From contig JAFABI010000087.1 in assembly GCA_023426125.1 (NCBI GenBank), forward strand, positions 62,001-126,000: a DNA stretch of 64,000 bases, given 5' to 3'. The notes beneath the pieces were generated by a model. It was not told the DNA's origin, did not search any database, and worked only from the letters and a program-made list of their open reading frames with translations. The translations under genes were made by a program, and so were the position numbers. Within the stretch, counting starts at the first letter, position 1, and each line of letters opens with the position of its first letter. Positions 51,812 through 58,775 of the stretch are shown piece by piece. Source of the DNA: Bacillota bacterium (GTDB taxonomy: Bacteria; Bacillota; Clostridia; Acetivibrionales; DTU013).

Positions 51812-53971
51812 ATGCGCATTAATCACAATATCGCATCTCTTAACACCTATCGTCAGTTGACAGCAAACAGTGCAAACGGATCAAAATCTCTTGAAAAACT
51901 ATCATCAGGTCTCAGAATTAATAGAGCCGGTGACGACGCAGCAGGTCTTGCCATCAGTGAAAAGATGAGAGCACAGATCAGAGGTCTGGACCAGGCTTCC
52001 AGGAACGCGCAGGACGGTATCTCGATGATACAGACTGCAGAAGGCGCATTGAATGAAACTCACTCCATCCTGCAGCGTATGCGTGAACTGGCAAACCAGG
52101 CAGCCAGTGACACCAATGTCGGTGTTGACCGTAGCGAAATCCAAAAGGAAATCAACCAGTTATCATCCGAAATCAACAGAATCGGAAACACCACCGAATT
52201 TAATACCCAGAAGTTGCTCAACGGAGGACGTCAGGTAGATACTAACGCTTCAATTTCATCAGCAGCATTAAAGGGCGGTTCAGCAAATGCAAATGTTAAC
52301 GTAACTGCTGGAAATGTAAGCAATGGTGTTAATGCGGTAGCTGCTTCCTGGACTTCAGGAACGATAACTGCTCTGGGGAATGATCAGACTGGCGCAACAG
52401 TAGCATTCGGTGGAGTAACTGTAACAATTAATTCCGCTGCATCTGCGATTGACGCTGTCGCCTCTAACAATACAACAGCAGCGGTAACTGTAGCGAACGG
52501 TGCGGATCAAGAGACTATAGCCGAAGCGCTGAGATCCGCCTTTGAGGCTGCGAAAGATTTAGGTGGAAGTCCCATAAACGATATAACCTTTTCTGTGGTT
52601 GGTTCAGGCGCTTCAGCTACCTTGGTAGCTACCAATACCACGGCTAAAGGCGATACCAATAATGCATGGAACTTTGATGCAACTGCTGGTACTACATCTC
52701 TTGCTTTCGCAAATGATACGCAAGTAGCTGACGGAACAAATGGCACCACAGCTGGTGTAACCGGTGTGGCGGCATCTGCTACCTTCACCTTTTCAGGCAC
52801 AGCTCCTCAGGAAGGCTCCTATATTACTATGGCTGATAAAAAGGTGGCTTTCTGGAACAGTGCAGGTTCTAACTTTGCTAATGCTACTGAAGCAAAGAGT
52901 ATCCTTGAAGCTGATTTTGTAGTCGATATAAATAGTATGGGCGCGACTGCTACTCTTCGGGCCACGGCTGTTTTCAACGCCATAGGCGCATCGGGGATAT
53001 CAGGATATACCCTGAGCGATAATAGCGGTGGTATGCTGACCCTCACAGCAAATGCTACAGGGGTTGACACATCTACTCATCTTCAAGGGGCTACAGACAT
53101 CTCGACGGGTGATGTGAAAGCTACTGGAAATATTACTTTCAAGGGAACGCCTACAGAAGGATCTTATGTTTCCATTGCCGGGAAGAAGATTGGCTTCTAC
53201 GACAGCTCGTTAGGCAATTATGCAAACAGCGTAGCCGCTAAAGATGGAATGGGAACGGATTTTGTTGTGGATGTGAAGGGTCTGAACGCTTCTGAAGCAG
53301 TAGACAAGGTTATTGAATTACAGAATCAGCTTAACGGCGTATTGACCAATGATGTTACTCTGGGTAAAAATACCAATGCGGATGGATCAGTTAATTTGGT
53401 TGTAACCGCTCAGACAGCAGGTTTTGGTGGAAACAAGATAGCTCTGTCGCAGAGTAAGGATGCAACTGCTGGATTTAGTGCGAAACTTCAGGTAGGGGCC
53501 AATACCGCACAAAGTATGACTGTAACCATTAGCGACATGCGTTCCGCAGCGCTGAAGATCACAGGAATTGATGCGAATGCTACTGTAACAGCCAGCAATG
53601 GTACTGTTGCAAAATATGTAACTGTAGCAAATGTTTCTGATGGAACTTCCAACGAAGCAGTTGAATATGCCCTTGATGTATCCAGCCACGATAAGGCAAC
53701 AGCAGCGATCAGTGTAATCAATGATGCAATTGAAGCAGCTTCTGCTCAGAGATCCCAGCTTGGTGCTTTCCAGAACAGGCTTGAACATACGATCAACAAC
53801 TTAGGTACATCATCTGAAAACCTGACTGCATCCGAATCCCGTATCCGTGACGTTGATATGGCCAAGGAAATGATGGAGTTCACCAAGAACAACATCCTTT
53901 CACAGGCAGCCCAGGCCATGCTGGCTCAGGCAAATCAGCAGCCTCAGGGAGTACTGCAATTACTCAGGTAA
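51812..53971 (+). CDS. Flagellin 1
   Basis: 719 residues, long for a flagellin. The conserved D0/D1 N-terminus (MRINHNIASLNTYRQLTANS to about residue 138) and C-terminus (last ~95 residues, ending NQQPQGVLQLLR) flank ~480 variable, Thr/Ala/Gly-rich residues forming the surface-exposed D2/D3 part. In that region a ~60-residue module occurs twice: EGSYITMADKKVAFWNS.. near 330-385 and EGSYVSIAGKKIGFYDS.. near 448-505. ATG 51812 follows AGGGAGG; the upstream in-frame ATG at 51746 is leader. Filament subunit, behind a sigma-D promoter. Confidence 0.95.
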   Translation: MRINHNIASLNTYRQLTANSANGSKSLEKLSSGLRINRAGDDAAGLAISEKMRAQIRGLDQASRNAQDGISMIQTAEGALNETHSILQRMRELANQAASDTNVGVDRSEIQKEINQLSSEINRIGNTTEFNTQKLLNGGRQVDTNASISSAALKGGSANANVNVTAGNVSNGVNAVAASWTSGTITALGNDQTGATVAFGGVTVTINSAASAIDAVASNNTTAAVTVANGADQETIAEALRSAFEAAKDLGGSPINDITFSVVGSGASATLVATNTTAKGDTNNAWNFDATAGTTSLAFANDTQVADGTNGTTAGVTGVAASATFTFSGTAPQEGSYITMADKKVAFWNSAGSNFANATEAKSILEADFVVDINSMGATATLRATAVFNAIGASGISGYTLSDNSGGMLTLTANATGVDTSTHLQGATDISTGDVKATGNITFKGTPTEGSYVSIAGKKIGFYDSSLGNYANSVAAKDGMGTDFVVDVKGLNASEAVDKVIELQNQLNGVLTNDVTLGKNTNADGSVNLVVTAQTAGFGGNKIALSQSKDATAGFSAKLQVGANTAQSMTVTISDMRSAALKITGIDANATVTASNGTVAKYVTVANVSDGTSNEAVEYALDVSSHDKATAAISVINDAIEAASAQRSQLGAFQNRLEHTINNLGTSSENLTASESRIRDVDMAKEMMEFTKNNILSQAAQAMLAQANQQPQGVLQLLR

Positions 53972-53991
53972 TTTTTGCAAAACAGGTGACG

Positions 53992-54022
53992 AGCCGGGGA
54001 TTTATTTCTCCGGCTTTTTTTA
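53992..54022 (+). terminator. Terminator of flagellin 1
   Basis: AGCCGGGGA (53992-54000) pairs with TCTCCGGCT (54007-54015, one wobble), then TTTTTTATT. Confidence 0.85.
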
Positions 54023-54041
54023 TTATTTGAAAAAAAGCTGT

Positions 54042-54068
54042 TAAGTACTATATTTATACTGCCGATAT
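54042..54068 (+). promoter_or_regulatory. Sigma-D promoter of the CsrA-type RNA / csrA2 unit
   Basis: A perfect GCCGATAT (54061-54068) with TAAG (54042-54045) 15 nt upstream. It lies downstream of the flagellin 1 terminator and ~220 nt before csrA2, so its first product is the RNA at ~54075-54187. Confidence 0.75.
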
Positions 54069-54074
54069 ATAAAA

Positions 54075-54187
54075 CATAACAGGAATAAAATGCAGACAAG
54101 TTCTGCTAAAAAATCAGGGACGAGTTGATTTGTCGGACACCTTGTAGGACACAGGGGGATGTCGGATGGTTTTCAACTCGTTTTTTT
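54075..54187 (+). ncRNA. Candidate GGA-rich structured RNA 1 (CsrA-binding sponge or attenuator)
   Basis: From the predicted sigma-D start (~54075) to a U7 tract (54181-54187) is ~113 nt. Outer helix ACGAGTTGA/TCAACTCGT (54120-54128 with 54173-54181). Middle helix GACA/TGTC. Apical helix CCTTGT/ACAGGG (54140-54145 with 54151-54156) with loop AGGAC. A small upstream hairpin GCAGA/TCTGC is at ~54092-54106. Six GGA motifs occur, in AGGA, GGGA, CGGA, AGGA, GGGA and CGGA contexts. The fold and motif recur in RNA 2 with different but paired bases. GGA in hairpin loops is the CsrA recognition motif. No coding potential. Confidence 0.6.
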
Positions 54188-54287
54188 ATTTGCGTTAAAA
54201 GTATAGGGAAAAACCTTAACATGGGATGTAAGATAATTAAAGATATGTAATGATTAGGATAAACCGCTGGTTCATGGAGGAGTCAAG

Positions 54288-54458
54288 ATGCTTGTTATCG
54301 GCAGGAAGCCAGGTGAATACATAATGATCAATGACGATATAAAAGTTAAAGTGATCAGGAGCGAGGAAGGAGACCTCAGACTTGCAATCGATGCCCCAAG
54401 AGAAGTAAAGGTGATGCGGGGCGAGTTGTATGAACAGGAGCAAGTAAAAAAAGTATAA
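54288..54458 (+). CDS. CsrA2, short CsrA paralogue
   Basis: 56 residues: MLVIGRKPGEYIMINDDIKV through APREVKVMRGELYEQEQ. It keeps the CsrA framework (R6, G9-E10, I-x-I, the A-P pair and the RNA-contacting Arg in VMRGE) but has Met for the usual His before that Arg, Ala for Gly in the GIxAP stretch, and lacks the C-terminal extension of CsrA1 that FliW binds in Bacillus. GGAGGAG lies 5-11 nt before the ATG. Situated between two flagellin genes and between the two structured RNAs; likely expressed in part from the sigma-D promoter at 54042. Confidence 0.88.
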   Translation: MLVIGRKPGEYIMINDDIKVKVIRSEEGDLRLAIDAPREVKVMRGELYEQEQVKKV

Positions 54459-54473
54459 AGGATAACATATTTC

Positions 54474-54545
54474 AGGGACGAGCCAATTCGCGTGGCTGCA
54501 GCCGGTAGGACACCGGGAAGCAGCCATAGGAATTGGCTTGTTTTA
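54474..54545 (+). ncRNA. Candidate GGA-rich structured RNA 2
   Basis: Starts 15 nt after csrA2. Opens with CAGGGACGAG as does RNA 1. Outer helix CGAGCCAATTC/GAATTGGCTTG (54479-54489 with 54530-54540), middle helix TGGCTGC/GCAGCCA (54493-54499 with 54520-54526), apical helix CCGGT/ACCGG (54502-54506 with 54512-54516) with the same AGGAC loop. A U-rich TTTTAG follows. Helix sequences differ from RNA 1 yet pair fully, which supports a conserved structure. It could terminate csrA2 and/or bind CsrA. Confidence 0.6.
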
Positions 54546-54612
54546 GTATTCAGGTATTTTAAGCTTCATGGCAGCCTAGGAGCTGTGATGCTTATTATAT
54601 AAATAAATGATG

Positions 54613-54652
54613 GGCGAAAATGGAAGTTCGCCTGAATATAAAACACATGGAG
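54613..54652 (+). promoter_or_regulatory. Putative CsrA-binding sites in the flagellin 2 leader
   Basis: Hairpin GGCGAA/TTCGCC (54613-54618 with 54627-54632) with loop AATGGAAG, then CATGGAGG at the ribosome-binding site. Same arrangement as before flagellin 1 though the sequence differs. No good promoter is seen between RNA 2 and this point. Confidence 0.5.
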
Positions 54653-54660
54653 GTTATTTT

Positions 54661-56367
54661 ATGAGAATCAATCACAATATCGCATCTCTTAACACCTATC
54701 GTCAATTGACAGCCAACAGTGCAAACGGATCGAAATCTCTTGAAAAACTGTCATCGGGTCTCCGCATCAACCGTGCGGGCGACGACGCTGCCGGCCTTGC
54801 TATCAGTGAAAAGATGAGAGCGCAGATCAGGGGCCTGGATCAGGCTTCAAGAAACGCTCAGGACGGCATCTCGATGATTCAGACGGCTGAAGGCGCGTTG
54901 AATGAAACTCAGTCCATACTTCAGAGGATGAGAGAGCTCGCCAACCAGGCGGCTAATGACACCAACGTCGGTATTGACCGTGGTGAGATTCAGAAGGAAA
55001 TCAACCAGCTGTCTTCCGAAATCAACAGGATCGGCAATACCACCGAATTTAACACCCAAGCTCTTTTAAAAGGTGATGGCGGGGTTAAACTGGAGGGAAT
55101 AGGAATCGCTGCTTCTTCACTTGGCAATCTTACGGGTGGAGCGGAAAGGACTACAACCGAAGCTACCCAGACAGTAACAGTGGGAACTGCGGCTGATGCT
55201 ACTTCAACAGTTAAGTTCACGTTAAACGGTCAGGAACTGACAGTTAATTTTGCAGCTAGCGGTGCTGGTGGTTATGCTAATAATAAGGCCTATAATGTTA
55301 CTGCCAATAACGCCTATGTTAATATTAGCACTACTCCTGCTCAAACCGCAGGTCAAACCGCTGCTGACGTAAGATCCGCTTTACAACAAATGATTGACGA
55401 AAACGCTGAGTTAAAGGGTCAATATGTAGTGTCCGGTTCCGGTGATGATATAACGGTATCGGCGGTTAAGGGCGGCAAGTTTGAAGGAGCGGCGGGTGTT
55501 ATCGGAGCTTCTGCACAAGGTGGAACGGATATTACTGGTGGTGGAACAGCAGGTTTAGCAGACACAGGTATAACGACTGCCGCCATAGCTGCCTCTAAAA
55601 CTTTGACAATGCCTTCTGATGCTGCTGTTACTGCTGGTTTAGAAGGTAAAGGTATGACCATCAATGGTGTATCCATCGAATTCTATGATGCAAACAAAGG
55701 GGTATATACCGGTAATGCTCAGGGCATCAATATAGCAGGAATTACTACAAAAGCCGCTTTAACCGCTGCTATTGTAAAACAGGCTAAAATTGACGGTGTT
55801 GTATTGTCCGACGCTAGTGGCGATTTAAAAGTAACTGCTGCAGTTGGCGGGGTAGCGGGCAACAATATTGCCACTGTTGATGGAGGTATTCAAGCCGAAT
55901 TCAGGGCCACTTTCCAAGTTGGTGCCAATAAAGGGCAGAGCATGACCATTGAAATTAATGATATGCGTTCGATAGCGTTGGGCATTACAGCAGCTGCCGG
56001 TACGGAGGGATATCTCAGTTCAAATACTGTGACTAACGGTACCGACAATGTTACAAGAGAATCCGCTCTTGATGTATCCAATCACGAGAGCGCAACTGCA
56101 GCTATTAAGACAATAAACGATGCCATTGAAATAGTATCTGCCGAGCGTTCTAAAATGGGTGCCTATCAAAACCGCTTAGAACACACTATCAATAACCTGG
56201 GCACTTCCAGCGAGAACCTGACAGCAGCTGAATCCCGTATCCGTGACGTTGATATGGCCAAGGAAATGATGGAGTTCACCAAGAACAATATCCTTTCCCA
56301 GGCAGCTCAGGCAATGCTGGCACAGGCTAATCAGCAGCCGCAGGGCGTACTGCAGTTACTCAGGTAA
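54661..56367 (+). CDS. Flagellin 2
   Basis: 568 residues. Its first ~135 residues differ from flagellin 1 at only about five positions and the last ~80 at a few, while the central ~350 residues are unrelated in length and largely in sequence. The central part includes a module GMTINGVSIEFYDANKGVY resembling the duplicated module of flagellin 1. ATG 54661 follows ATGGAGG. The synonymous differences in the conserved ends indicate old duplication under protein-level constraint. Filament subunit; FliB encoded next may methylate it. Confidence 0.95.
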   Translation: MRINHNIASLNTYRQLTANSANGSKSLEKLSSGLRINRAGDDAAGLAISEKMRAQIRGLDQASRNAQDGISMIQTAEGALNETQSILQRMRELANQAANDTNVGIDRGEIQKEINQLSSEINRIGNTTEFNTQALLKGDGGVKLEGIGIAASSLGNLTGGAERTTTEATQTVTVGTAADATSTVKFTLNGQELTVNFAASGAGGYANNKAYNVTANNAYVNISTTPAQTAGQTAADVRSALQQMIDENAELKGQYVVSGSGDDITVSAVKGGKFEGAAGVIGASAQGGTDITGGGTAGLADTGITTAAIAASKTLTMPSDAAVTAGLEGKGMTINGVSIEFYDANKGVYTGNAQGINIAGITTKAALTAAIVKQAKIDGVVLSDASGDLKVTAAVGGVAGNNIATVDGGIQAEFRATFQVGANKGQSMTIEINDMRSIALGITAAAGTEGYLSSNTVTNGTDNVTRESALDVSNHESATAAIKTINDAIEIVSAERSKMGAYQNRLEHTINNLGTSSENLTAAESRIRDVDMAKEMMEFTKNNILSQAAQAMLAQANQQPQGVLQLLR

Positions 56368-56391
56368 TAATTATCCTAATACAGTTCAAAA

Positions 56392-56428
56392 GGAGCTGGA
56401 GGGTTCGCCCTCCGGCTCTTTCTTTTAT
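56392..56428 (+). terminator. Terminator of flagellin 2
   Basis: Long stem GGAGCTGGAGGG/CCCTCCGGCTCT with TTCG tetraloop, then TTCTTTT. Confidence 0.9.
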
Positions 56429-56436
56429 ATTTTTAT

Positions 56437-56462
56437 TAATTTTTCAAAGCATTTGCCGATAT
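56437..56462 (+). promoter_or_regulatory. Sigma-D promoter of fliB
   Basis: TAAT (56437-56440), 14 nt, perfect GCCGATAT (56455-56462), 30 nt before the fliB start. Confidence 0.7.
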
Positions 56463-56492
56463 TCTTAGTATCATATTATTTTTGAGGTGTTT

Positions 56493-57737
56493 ATGGCTGA
56501 AAAGAAACGTCCCATTCTTGTACCGCAATATATGCAAAGCTTCAAATGTATCGGTTCTGCTTGCGAAGACAGCTGCTGTGTCGGCTGGAGGGTGGATATA
56601 GACCACGAGACCTATAAAAAATATCAGAGGGTCCGTGATGCAGAGTTGGCACCTCTTTTTGATCAATATGTTAAAAGAAACAGGGCTGCAAATCATGAGG
56701 CAGCAAATTATGCAAAAGTGAAGCTTCTTGAGAATACGGGATGCCCTTTTTTAGATGAAGGGATGCTTTGCCGTATACAGGTTAAGCGTGGAGAGGATTA
56801 CCTGTCAGATGTTTGCACTACTTACCCGAGAACCGTGAACATCATAAACGAAATGCTTGAGCGTTCTGCCACCATGTCCTGTCCCGAAGCGGCCAGGCTT
56901 GCTCTTTTGAATCCCGAAGGGATAGAGTTTGACGAGGCGGAAGAACCGGCCAACAGCAGAAATATCATTAAAGCAACGATAAACACACATGATTTGAAGT
57001 TAAACCTTAAACCTCAAAAATTTTTGTGGGAGCTCCGTATCTTCACCATCACCGTGCTACAAAATAGAACATACTTACTATGGGAGCGTCTGATCTTTTT
57101 AGGGATGTTTTTTCAAAAGCTCCAACAACTTGTTTCAGACAAAAAAATTGATGAGATTCCCATATTGATCGCATCCTATACAAATATTATGGAGGAAGGG
57201 TCCTTTCAGGACGGCATATCGGCAATTCCGGTCGAGTATACGATTCAAATGGAGCTATTGAAAGAGATAGCCGATAAGCGGTATTCGATGAATGTAACCA
57301 GCAAACGCTATATTGAGTGCTTTGCTGAGTTTCTTAACGGGATTCAATATGTTGCCGGGGCAAAAGTGGAGGAAATAGGGCAAAGGTATCAGGAAGCCTG
57401 CAAGGAATACTATGAGCCATTTATGAACCAGCATGAGTATATCCTTGAAAATTATCTTGTAAATTATGTATACAAAAACCTTTTTCCGTTTACCGGAGAG
57501 AAGGCTATATTCGACTCTTATATGATGTTCGTATTGCACTATGCACTGATCAAAATGCACTTGATTGGAATGGCCGGTTTCCATAAAGGATTGACGGTAG
57601 AACTGGTTATCAAGCTGGTGCAATCCTTTGCAAAGACAGTGGAACACAACCAGCAGTACCTTCATGGGATTGCCGAACTGATGAGGCTGAACGGTTTCAA
57701 CACCATGGCCTATATGGCAATATTGATAAAGAATTGA
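56493..57737 (+). CDS. fliB: FliB, flagellin lysine N-methylase
   Basis: 414 residues. The FliB signature FKCIGSACEDSCCVGWRVDID (Cys near 18-28) is followed by CPFLDEGMLCRIQ and the conserved DVCTTYPRTVN; these cysteines probably bind an Fe-S cluster. FliB proteins methylate lysines of flagellin. The start at ATG 56493 gives the typical MAEKKRPILVPQYMQSF; GTG 56487 is an alternative. It lies directly after flagellin 2 and has its own sigma-D promoter. Confidence 0.9.
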   Translation: MAEKKRPILVPQYMQSFKCIGSACEDSCCVGWRVDIDHETYKKYQRVRDAELAPLFDQYVKRNRAANHEAANYAKVKLLENTGCPFLDEGMLCRIQVKRGEDYLSDVCTTYPRTVNIINEMLERSATMSCPEAARLALLNPEGIEFDEAEEPANSRNIIKATINTHDLKLNLKPQKFLWELRIFTITVLQNRTYLLWERLIFLGMFFQKLQQLVSDKKIDEIPILIASYTNIMEEGSFQDGISAIPVEYTIQMELLKEIADKRYSMNVTSKRYIECFAEFLNGIQYVAGAKVEEIGQRYQEACKEYYEPFMNQHEYILENYLVNYVYKNLFPFTGEKAIFDSYMMFVLHYALIKMHLIGMAGFHKGLTVELVIKLVQSFAKTVEHNQQYLHGIAELMRLNGFNTMAYMAILIKN

Positions 57738-57747
57738 GTGATCCGGG

Positions 57748-58113
57748 ATGGAAAGATATTATGACACAATGCGGCAGATGATAATGCTGACGGATACTGG
57801 GATAGAGTCTTTGGAATATCTTGAAGCGAAACTGAAAAGCGATTCGGACGGAGTCCCCATGTATTTGTTTTTCGATTTTATCGAAGCTTTTATACAGCTT
57901 TGCAAAGCCTATAGAATCCTTGAGGGAAAGCTGATGAAAAGTATACATGAACTTGAGGAAGAGGTTGCAAAGGGACTGATTACTTTTAACTATGCGTTTA
58001 AGGCAGGGGACATGCTTTCAATGGTCAATTTGCTGGATATTCATCTTATACCCGCAGCAAAAGCTTACCGTAATGAACTGGCTGCCCTTTTAAACCCGCA
58101 TATCCTATGCTGA
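57748..58113 (+). CDS. Helical protein of unknown function, cotranscribed with fliB
   Basis: 121 residues, predicted all-helical, acidic, no signal or membrane span. TDTGIESLEYLEAKLKSD, FFDFIEAFIQLCKAYRILEG and LEEEVAKGLITFNYAFKAGD suggest a compact helical bundle. Not recognised. It begins 10 nt after fliB (GTGATCCGGGATGG context, weak ribosome-binding site). Its 3' end overlaps the minus-strand VapC-like remnant by 9 nt. A chaperone-like or flagellar accessory role is a positional guess. Confidence 0.65.
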   Translation: MERYYDTMRQMIMLTDTGIESLEYLEAKLKSDSDGVPMYLFFDFIEAFIQLCKAYRILEGKLMKSIHELEEEVAKGLITFNYAFKAGDMLSMVNLLDIHLIPAAKAYRNELAALLNPHILC

Positions 58114-58332
58114 AAGGTCATATTCCTTAAGATTCTTTTCTACTTTGGCCATCGTTGAAAAATCCCTGTCGTCATGTAAAAGATAAAGATTATTTTCAAT
58201 CGCTGTCTGTGCGATCAGAAGGTCGAGGGTACTTCGGATCGTATAGCCTTGCGCTCTGCAATTGAAATAAATGCCTGCTGCCGATTCAAATATTAAGGCA
58301 ATAGAAAAACATTTCTTAGTAAAGTTATACAA
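58105..58332 (-). pseudogene. Remnant of a VapC-type PIN-domain toxin gene
   Basis: 75 codons on the minus strand. FESAAGIYFNCRAQGYTIRS, TLDLLIAQTAIENN and LYLLHDDRDFSTMAKV match the C-terminal half of VapC PIN toxins, including the conserved D-x-x-I/L-A and H-D-D-R-D-F segments. The N-terminal half with the first catalytic Asp is missing and the first ~14 residues are unrelated. No VapB antitoxin gene is seen. The fragment occupies the gap upstream of flaG, whose sigma-D promoter begins inside its 5' end. Confidence 0.6.
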
Positions 58333-58347
58333 AATATCATCCGATAT
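58320..58347 (+). promoter_or_regulatory. Sigma-D promoter of flaG-fliD-fliS
   Basis: TAAA (58320-58323), 16 nt, TCCGATAT (58340-58347; seven of eight match), 33 nt before flaG. Confidence 0.75.
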
Positions 58348-58380
58348 ACATAGTGTAATATTTTCACGGAGGGATTTTTT

Positions 58381-58770
58381 ATGAGAATTGACGGCACGGA
58401 TGCTTCGAATTTCTCAACAGCTGAGTACAGCAAGCCTGATGTTTCCGCCAGGGAAGTTCAGGCCAGGCCAAAAGACAAAACGGATCTGGTGGAGGGCAAA
58501 AATCTTTCACAGCTTTCCACCTTTGAAAGAAATGAGCTTCCCATATCTGAAAAAGTGGTGATGGAAGCGATCGAAAGGGCCAACAAGGCTATTTCGTGGG
58601 CAAACAGGCACTTTAAAATTTCCATTCATGAAAAAACCAAGGAAATCATGGTAAAAGTACTTGATTCGGAAACAAACCAGGTCATCAGAGAAATACCGCC
58701 GGAAAAAATATTGGATCTGGTGGCAAATCTGTGGGAAATGGCCGGTTTGATCGTTGATGAAAGAAGGTAG
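58381..58770 (+). CDS. flaG: FlaG family protein
   Basis: 129 residues. The disordered N-terminus is followed by the FlaG domain: VVMEAIERANKAISWANRHF, SIHEKTKEIMVKVLDSETNQ, VIREIPPEKILDLVANLWEM. FlaG affects filament length in other bacteria. Position before fliD is conserved with B. subtilis (yvyC). GGAGGG precedes the ATG. Confidence 0.92.
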   Translation: MRIDGTDASNFSTAEYSKPDVSAREVQARPKDKTDLVEGKNLSQLSTFERNELPISEKVVMEAIERANKAISWANRHFKISIHEKTKEIMVKVLDSETNQVIREIPPEKILDLVANLWEMAGLIVDERR

Positions 58771-58775
58771 TGAAA

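Noticed and set aside
54196..54223. TAAA at 54196 as a sigma-D -35 for csrA2
   Set aside because: No GCCGATAT-like sequence lies 14-16 nt downstream.
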